Shown here in pieces: positions 4,816-5,180 of a stretch of DNA of 5,180 nt. Source of the DNA: Candidatus Iainarchaeum sp. (lineage in GTDB: Archaea > Iainarchaeota > Iainarchaeia > Iainarchaeales > GCA-2688035); contig JAFGEM010000105.1 in assembly GCA_016931555.1 (NCBI GenBank), forward strand, positions 1 through 5,180. Direction: 5' to 3'. The position numbers and the translations under genes are program-made. The notes beneath the pieces were generated by a model. That model did no database searches and was not told the origin of the DNA. It saw only the letters and a program-made list of their open reading frames with translations. Position 1 is the first letter of the stretch; every line of letters starts with the position of its first letter.

Positions 4816-5180
4816 ATGAAACACAATGATTCGATTACACTCATTAATTTTGCAGGATCTGGATACATTACACATCCTTCGCCGCCTCTCTGGATTGCAT
4901 ATCTGCAGGCAGCCTTAAAAAAGAACGGCGTGCGCGTAAATGTGATTGACGAGGCCGCGGGCCAGAAAATTGAAAACATTGAAACAAAATGGGTCGGGCT
5001 TACTGTCTACACTCCTATTGCAAAAAAGGTTTTCGAGTTGGCAGACAGCTTCCGAAGCCAGGGCATAAGAGTCATGCTCGGGGGCCCCCATGTAGCAATT
5101 TTTCCAAAAGAATCTGCAAAACATGCCGACAAAATTATTCTGGGGGAAGGAGAACAAAGCCTCAAGCATGTTTTCAATTC
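4816..5180 (+). CDS. Second B12-binding-domain radical SAM protein (N-terminal part, cut by window edge)
   Basis: The frame stays open from the ATG at 4816 to the window end: 121 complete codons plus two bases. The visible part matches the N-terminal cobalamin-binding-type domain of radical SAM enzymes: PSPPLWIAYLQAAL (21-34), KKNGVRVNVID (35-45), a strand WVGLTVYTP (59-67), LGGPHVAIFPKES (88-100), and DKIILGEGEQSL (105-116). The order PP-L-AYL, then VID, then GGPH...FP, then GEGE is characteristic. The DxHxxG cobalt-ligand motif is missing here as well: the equivalent site reads DEAAGQ. The CxxxCxxC cluster is expected beyond the window edge, so the radical SAM assignment rests on the domain's usual partner and on the divergent neighbour. 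An archaeal Elp3-type or stand-alone B12-domain protein is less likely. It is probably co-regulated with the leftward operon through the shared intergenic region. Confidence 0.85.
   Translation, partial: MKHNDSITLINFAGSGYITHPSPPLWIAYLQAALKKNGVRVNVIDEAAGQKIENIETKWVGLTVYTPIAKKVFELADSFRSQGIRVMLGGPHVAIFPKESAKHADKIILGEGEQSLKHVFN

Noticed and set aside
4791..5169. Two - strand open frames at the right end
   Set aside because: They overlap each other and are antisense to the B12-domain frame, which has clear GGPH and GEGE motifs, a ribosome binding site and a promoter.
1..5180. CRISPR array, tRNA or rRNA genes, insertion sequence, toxin-antitoxin or defence genes
   Set aside because: No regularly spaced repeats, cloverleaf-like segments, transposase motifs or terminal inverted repeats were seen. 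All long frames are accounted for by metabolic or unrecognised genes.

Overview
The window most resembles an archaeal, moderately AT-rich genome. The evidence is indirect: TATA-like boxes 22-30 bp upstream of starts that lack a Shine-Dalgarno site, GGTG-type ribosome binding sites (complementary to the CACC of archaeal 16S ends), frequent ATA isoleucine codons, and a dolichol-phosphate-mannose-synthase-like glycosyltransferase. I cannot name the taxon. A small-genome (DPANN-type) archaeon is a guess only.

Layout from left to right. Positions 1-61 may hold the last residues of an upstream + strand gene. Positions 126-1406 (+) encode a complete nucleotide-sugar (UDP-N-acetylhexosamine) 6-dehydrogenase with intact motifs. 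It converges, across only 36 bp, with a 229-residue basic protein on the - strand (1443-2132) that I do not recognise. A 131-bp AT-rich gap (2133-2263) carries that gene's likely promoter. Further right on the - strand are a GT2 polyprenyl-phosphate-type glycosyltransferase with two C-terminal membrane segments (2264-3235) and, 15 bp upstream of it, a B12-binding-domain radical SAM protein (3251-4672). These two form a likely operon read right to left. A 143-bp AT-rich divergent promoter region (4673-4815) contains a perfect 16-bp palindrome and two direct ATTTTAAA copies. It separates the operon from a second B12-domain radical SAM gene on the + strand (4816 onward), which is cut by the window edge.

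As a unit this looks like a cell-envelope locus. The dehydrogenase would supply a uronic-acid nucleotide sugar. The GT2 enzyme would load a sugar onto a polyprenyl phosphate or extend a lipid-linked glycan. The radical SAM enzymes would carry out a difficult C-H chemistry step (methylation, C-C bond formation or ring formation) on a lipid or glycan. The joint pathway is inferred from neighbourhood only; no substrate can be read from the sequence. The most interesting points are the divergent pair of radical SAM genes whose B12 domains both lack the cobalt-coordinating DxHxxG motif, the unusual start of the GT2 gene (a GGTG site perfectly spaced to an ATA codon), and the unrecognised basic protein.
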